From NCBI GenBank assembly GCA_034658635.1, contig JAYEFL010000344.1, forward strand, positions 1 through 26,555: a stretch of DNA of 26,555 bases, in the 5' to 3' direction. Shown one piece after another: positions 23,120-26,555 of the stretch. The DNA comes from JABHCC01 sp034658635. Lineage in GTDB: Bacteria > Bacteroidota > Bacteroidia > Bacteroidales > UBA12481. Both the position numbers and the translations under genes were made by a program. The notes below the pieces were generated by a model that was not told where the DNA came from, ran no database searches, and saw only the letters and a program-made list of their open reading frames with translations. Positions within the stretch are counted from its first letter, which is position 1. Each line of letters opens with the position of its first letter.

Positions 23120-25533
23120 TATTTTTTATTTTTGACATAAGTGTCAAGCCACTTGCTTTGCTCCCATAACATGTGCATCAATGATTCACGTGCACTATAG
23201 CCATGACTCTCAAGTGGCAGCATGACCAGTCGGGTAGTTGCACCATGGCCTTTCAGAGCATTATAAAAACGCTCACTCTGGACAGGGAATGTTCCTGAAT
23301 TATTATCAGCAATTCCGTGAATCATCAACAGAGGCTCATTGACCTTATCGGCGTGCATAAAAGGTGACATCGCAAAATATATTCCAGGTGCCTCCCAGAA
23401 AGTTCTGGGCTCAGCCTGAAATCCGAATGGGGTTAAAGTTCTGTTATAGGCACCACTGCGCGCTATCCCGGCTGCAAATAAATCACAATGAGCTAATAAA
23501 TTTGCTGTCATAAAAGCTCCATAAGAATGTCCTCCAACGCCAACACGATTTGGATCAGTAACTCCCATCTCAACGGCTTTATCAATAGCAGCCTTACCAT
23601 TTGCCACCAATTGTTCAACAAAGAAATCATTTGGTTCCGCATCACCTTCTCCAATAATCGGGAAGGCAGCGCCGTCAATAATCGCATACCCCCGGGTAAC
23701 AAATGGAATTGATGATGTAGATCTTATCCGGGGAAACATATATGGACTTCCGGATATCTGACTGGCAGCCTTTTTTGATTTAAACTCACGGGGATAGGCC
23801 CAAAGCAAGGTAGGTAATGGGCCGTCAGCTTTTGTCCAACCCGCCGGAGTATACAAAGTAGCACTCAGCTGCACACCATCATCACGCATATAGGTAATCA
23901 GCTCCTTTTTAACATCCTTCATGAAAGGATAAGGATTCTCAAAATTGGTAATCTGCTTAAGTGTATTCTTCTTAAGATTGCGAACAAAATAATTCGGAGC
24001 CTCGGTTTTTGACTGACGATCGGTAATCATCAGCTTTTTTTTGACATCATAAAACTTAACCACACGCTCATAATATGGTGCTGCCGATCTCCACAAACGC
24101 TTTACTTCATAATTCTTTATGGTAAATTCATCCAAAAACGGACGATTGCCTTCAGGACTAGCACCACTTCCACTCAAAAACAGGGTTTTTCCCTTCATCC
24201 CAAAGAGAAGGACGTTCTTACCAAAACTATTTTTTGCTGTTAAGAATCTTCCTGGATCTGCATAGCGATCCTCAGATGATTGATCCCAGATAGTTACTGG
24301 CGCTTTACCCGGATCGGAGGGATTAAAAAAAGATATGATCTTCTGACGGCTTGATCTCCAGGATTGTGAGATAACTGCAAGATCCTCTCTGCCCCATGTT
24401 ATTCCACTATAACGAAGGCGGGTTTTTAATAGCTCAACTGGCTGTCCGTCAAAAGGAGCTTCCAAAGTATAAACCTGATCCCTGAATGGCACTTTCTGTT
24501 TGGGGTCACCCTTATCCAGGGCAAGTGTCCAAACCAAAGTTGCAGACACATCAGATCTCCAGTTATACCCTCTGGGGCCGGGTTGAGCTGACCCTGAACC
24601 TTTTGGTATACCTTCCATCAAAGGAAACTGGTGAACAGTCTGCAACTTAACACCATGTGAATCCCATATTTCCAGATCATAAGGAAATCTATAATAGGAC
24701 ACGAGATAAGAAAACGGCTCTTTCATGCGACTAACAAGCAAGTAGTTTCCATCCGGACTAGGACTGACACTACGGTACAAATCAGGACCTGCAAGATTCT
24801 TGAAAGATCCGTCAAGGTCAACCATTACCAGTGCAGATGTGACCAGATATTTAAACAAAATTTCATCAGACTTATTCTCAAGAAGATCCTGATAGGTAGC
24901 TACTGCAGCTTCTTTTCCAAGATTTTCACTAACCACAGGACCGCTTGGGACGTGCGGTGGTACTGGTCGCTCTCCCCGCTGATCCGGAATAATCTTACAA
25001 ATCAATGACTTACCATCAGGCATCCAGGTATAAGTGCTACCCATCAGTCCATTAAGTGATTCAACTAATTTCCTGGGTTTCAAATCAGCAAGGCTGATAT
25101 ACCACAAATCTAATCCATCAGAACGCTGATGAGTAAAAACAAAACCATCGTCATTAGGAGACCAGGAAATACCGGATATTTTAACTGCTTTGGGTAAACC
25201 ATGGATTTCGGAAATCTCACCGGATTCCATCCTCAGCAGTTTTATCCCAGTGTAGTAAGATGCGCGACTTGACCCGTTGGTTGCAGGATCTATTCTCATT
25301 CCTGCCAACCTCAGCATTTCCTGAGCAAGGTCTTCAATTCCAGGAGAGCCTGGACGGTCCAATAAAAGGATAACACCGGCTTTTACATTCATTGACGTAG
25401 ACGGTGTTGTCGATGCGTCAACTATAGCAGCCAATTCTTTTGGAGGTGTCTGATAGCTCAGGTCTAGTTGAGCTTTGACCGAAACCTGAGCAAACATTAT
25501 TGCCACAAAAAGTATTAGAACATTTTTTTCCAT
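23119..25533 (-). CDS. Exported S9-family prolyl-oligopeptidase-type protease, glutamyl-endopeptidase-like (S9D)
   Basis: 804 residues. Residues 1-21 are a signal peptide (ending SVKAQ), so the protein is periplasmic or exported. Residues about 50-540 form the beta-propeller, with WSPNDDGF and SPSPDGNYLLVS blades. The C-terminal alpha/beta-hydrolase carries S670 in GGHSYGAF, D743 in IHGIADNN and H777 in ESHGYSARES. The run around 687-705 (ARSGAYNRTLTPFGF) closely matches, from memory, the plant chloroplast glutamyl endopeptidase, placing it in S9D; cleavage after Glu is inference. All triad residues are intact. A -7 box TATCTTTG at 25561-25568 precedes it on the minus strand. It shares one base with the PLP dehydratase behind it. 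Confidence 0.92.
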   Translation of the reverse strand: MEKNVLILFVAIMFAQVSVKAQLDLSYQTPPKELAAIVDASTTPSTSMNVKAGVILLLDRPGSPGIEDLAQEMLRLAGMRIDPATNGSSRASYYTGIKLLRMESGEISEIHGLPKAVKISGISWSPNDDGFVFTHQRSDGLDLWYISLADLKPRKLVESLNGLMGSTYTWMPDGKSLICKIIPDQRGERPVPPHVPSGPVVSENLGKEAAVATYQDLLENKSDEILFKYLVTSALVMVDLDGSFKNLAGPDLYRSVSPSPDGNYLLVSRMKEPFSYLVSYYRFPYDLEIWDSHGVKLQTVHQFPLMEGIPKGSGSAQPGPRGYNWRSDVSATLVWTLALDKGDPKQKVPFRDQVYTLEAPFDGQPVELLKTRLRYSGITWGREDLAVISQSWRSSRQKIISFFNPSDPGKAPVTIWDQSSEDRYADPGRFLTAKNSFGKNVLLFGMKGKTLFLSGSGASPEGNRPFLDEFTIKNYEVKRLWRSAAPYYERVVKFYDVKKKLMITDRQSKTEAPNYFVRNLKKNTLKQITNFENPYPFMKDVKKELITYMRDDGVQLSATLYTPAGWTKADGPLPTLLWAYPREFKSKKAASQISGSPYMFPRIRSTSSIPFVTRGYAIIDGAAFPIIGEGDAEPNDFFVEQLVANGKAAIDKAVEMGVTDPNRVGVGGHSYGAFMTANLLAHCDLFAAGIARSGAYNRTLTPFGFQAEPRTFWEAPGIYFAMSPFMHADKVNEPLLMIHGIADNNSGTFPVQSERFYNALKGHGATTRLVMLPLESHGYSARESLMHMLWEQSKWLDTYVKNKK

Positions 25534-25560
25534 AGTATTTTTGATTTAAAGGACTGTTAC

Positions 25561-25568
25561 CAAAGATA
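25561..25568 (-). promoter_or_regulatory. -7 box ahead of the S9 protease
   Basis: TATCTTTG on the minus strand matches TAnnTTTG and ends 27 nt before the protease ATG. No TTTG at the expected -33 distance; a TTG lies 17 nt upstream, closer than usual. Confidence 0.45.
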
Positions 25569-25589
25569 AAAAAATACAGCAATTCCAAT

Positions 25590-25597
25590 TATATTTG
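25590..25597 (+). promoter_or_regulatory. -7 box ahead of dapD
   Basis: TATATTTG matches TAnnTTTG, 20 nt upstream of the dapD ATG; no clear -33. An AAGG at about 25605-25608 is a possible Shine-Dalgarno. It is back to back with the protease -7 box, so the two promoters share a short divergent spacer. Confidence 0.45.
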
Positions 25598-25617
25598 CCA
25601 ACATAAGGTAGAAAAAA

Positions 25618-26433
25618 ATGGAGAACATCAGATTGCTGATCGAAAAGGCCTGGGAAGACAGAACAATATTACAAAACCCGGAGGTGGTGAGAGCTATTGA
25701 TACAGTCATTGAGGAACTTGACAAGGGCAATATTCGTGTTGCCACTCCTAAGGGAGGAGAATGGATAGTTAATGAATGGGTGAAAAAGGCAGTTATTCTG
25801 TATTTCCCAATACGCAAAATGACAACAATGGAGGCAGGTCCTCTGGAATTTCATGATAAGATTCCTCTCAAGAAGAATTATGAAGAGTTAGGAATCCGTG
25901 TGGTACCTCATGCAGTTGCCAGATATGGAGCATATATCTCAAGAGGAGTCATAATGATGCCCTCATATATAAACATTGGTGCGTACGTTGACGAAGGAAC
26001 AATGGTAGATACCTGGACAACAGTCGGCTCATGTGCTCAAATTGGCAAACATGTCCATTTGAGTGGAGGGGTTGGAATAGGTGGAGTTTTGGAACCTGTT
26101 CAGGCTGCCCCGGTTATTATTGAAGACAATGCTTTTATCGGATCGCGTTGCATTATTGTAGAAGGAGCCCGAATTGGTTCAGAAGCTGTTTTGGGAGCTA
26201 ATGTAGTTATCACAGGATCCACAAAAATAATAGATACTACAGGAGAAGAACCAAAAGAGTATAAAGGATTTGTTCCGTCTGGATCTGTGGTCATCCCCGG
26301 TTCATACACAAAAGAGTTTAAGGCCGGGAACTACCAGGTTCCTTGTGCGTTAATTATTGGAGTTAGGAAAGAATCTACTAATAAAAAAACTTCGCTTAAT
26401 GATGCACTTCGGGAGTATGATGTGGCGTTTTAA
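25618..26433 (+). CDS. dapD: 2,3,4,5-tetrahydropyridine-2,6-dicarboxylate N-succinyltransferase
   Basis: 271 residues, full length. DapD transfers succinyl from succinyl-CoA to tetrahydrodipicolinate in the succinylase branch of lysine and diaminopimelate synthesis, in the cytoplasm. The N-terminal helical domain (1-95, with VNEWVKKAVILYF) is followed by a left-handed beta-helix of hexapeptide repeats (about 105-215: INIGAYVDEGTMVDTWTTVG, IIEDNAFIGSRCIIVEGARIG) and the C-terminal DAL..Y tail. WTTVGSCAQIG and SGGVGIGGVLEP are strongly conserved in DapD. Notably, many Bacteroidota use the diaminopimelate aminotransferase route instead, so its presence says this strain can use the succinylated branch. 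No other dap gene is in the window. Confidence 0.96.
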   Translation: MENIRLLIEKAWEDRTILQNPEVVRAIDTVIEELDKGNIRVATPKGGEWIVNEWVKKAVILYFPIRKMTTMEAGPLEFHDKIPLKKNYEELGIRVVPHAVARYGAYISRGVIMMPSYINIGAYVDEGTMVDTWTTVGSCAQIGKHVHLSGGVGIGGVLEPVQAAPVIIEDNAFIGSRCIIVEGARIGSEAVLGANVVITGSTKIIDTTGEEPKEYKGFVPSGSVVIPGSYTKEFKAGNYQVPCALIIGVRKESTNKKTSLNDALREYDVAF

Positions 26434-26462
26434 GGAAGGAAATAGGATTAGGAATAACAGAT

Positions 26463-26555
26463 TAACCGAATAACCGAATAACCGAATAACCGAATAACCG
26501 AATAACCGAATAACCGAATAACCGAATAACCGAATAACCGAATAACCGAATAACC
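26463..26555. repeat. Perfect 8-bp tandem repeat (TAACCGAA), about 11.6 copies, running off the window
   Basis: From 26463 the unit TAACCGAA repeats without a single mismatch to the last base, 30 nt after the dapD stop. Just upstream, ggaataacagatt looks like a decayed unit. The true length is unknown because the window ends inside it. The plus strand has a stop in every frame; the minus strand has none, since three units read as the octapeptide FGYSVIRL. Confidence 0.95.

Noticed and set aside
26463..26555. Minus-strand coding repeat (FGYSVIRL octapeptide)
   Set aside because: An 8-bp unit is automatically open if no frame contains a stop; no start, no flanking coding sequence and no protein family support it.
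1..26555. Defence island, prophage or integrated element
   Set aside because: No integrase, transposase, restriction, toxin-antitoxin, phage structural or attachment-site signals were seen; genes and spacers look like uniform core genome.

Overview
The window looks like chromosomal DNA from a Bacteroidota bacterium, probably near the Bacteroidales/Marinilabiliales. Supporting signs are a carboxypeptidase-regulatory-domain TonB receptor paired with a large Bacteroidota-type surface protein, a DUF4369-like thioredoxin lipoprotein, the mutL / twin-rhomboid cluster, AT-rich spacers, and several promoters of the Bacteroidota type (TTTG, 19-21 nt, TAnnTTTG). It is a dense core-like region: no spacer reaches 300 bases, and no tRNA, rRNA, IS element, prophage or CRISPR array is visible. 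The window opens inside a minus-strand gene and closes inside an 8-bp tandem repeat, which is what a contig edge would look like.

Layout. 1-6553 (minus): a small anchored acidic protein, a TonB-dependent receptor and a large secreted partner (incomplete). 6642-7100 (plus): a Rieske-like lipoprotein with a non-canonical fourth cluster ligand. 7167-9530 (minus): ahcY and ribF. 9604-11504 (plus): a thioredoxin-fold lipoprotein coupled to lpxH. 11597-13987 (minus): a membrane pyrophosphatase. 14183-14608 (plus): a small secreted protein with a repeated LEDWMF motif behind what looks like an ECF-sigma promoter. 14741-16276 (minus): a YifB/ComM ATPase. 16358-22182 (plus): a K+ channel with a zinc-ribbon tail, a small membrane protein, mutL, two rhomboid proteases and an endonuclease/exonuclease/phosphatase protein. 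22172-25533 (minus): an S9D glutamyl-endopeptidase-like protease coupled to a PLP dehydratase. 25618-26433 (plus): dapD, followed by the tandem repeat.

Most genes are housekeeping: methyl-cycle (ahcY), flavin (ribF), lipid A (lpxH), lysine/peptidoglycan precursor (dapD), mismatch repair (mutL) and PPi-driven ion pumping (hppA). The envelope-facing genes are the TonB/surface-protein pair, the Rieske and thioredoxin lipoproteins, the rhomboids and the exported S9 protease.

No complete novel defence or mobile system was found. The points most worth a second look are the Rieske protein whose second His ligand is Cys, a MutL whose DQHA endonuclease motif is replaced, the ECF-promoter/LEDWMF secreted protein with an adjacent terminator and hairpin, and REP-like hairpins between convergent genes.
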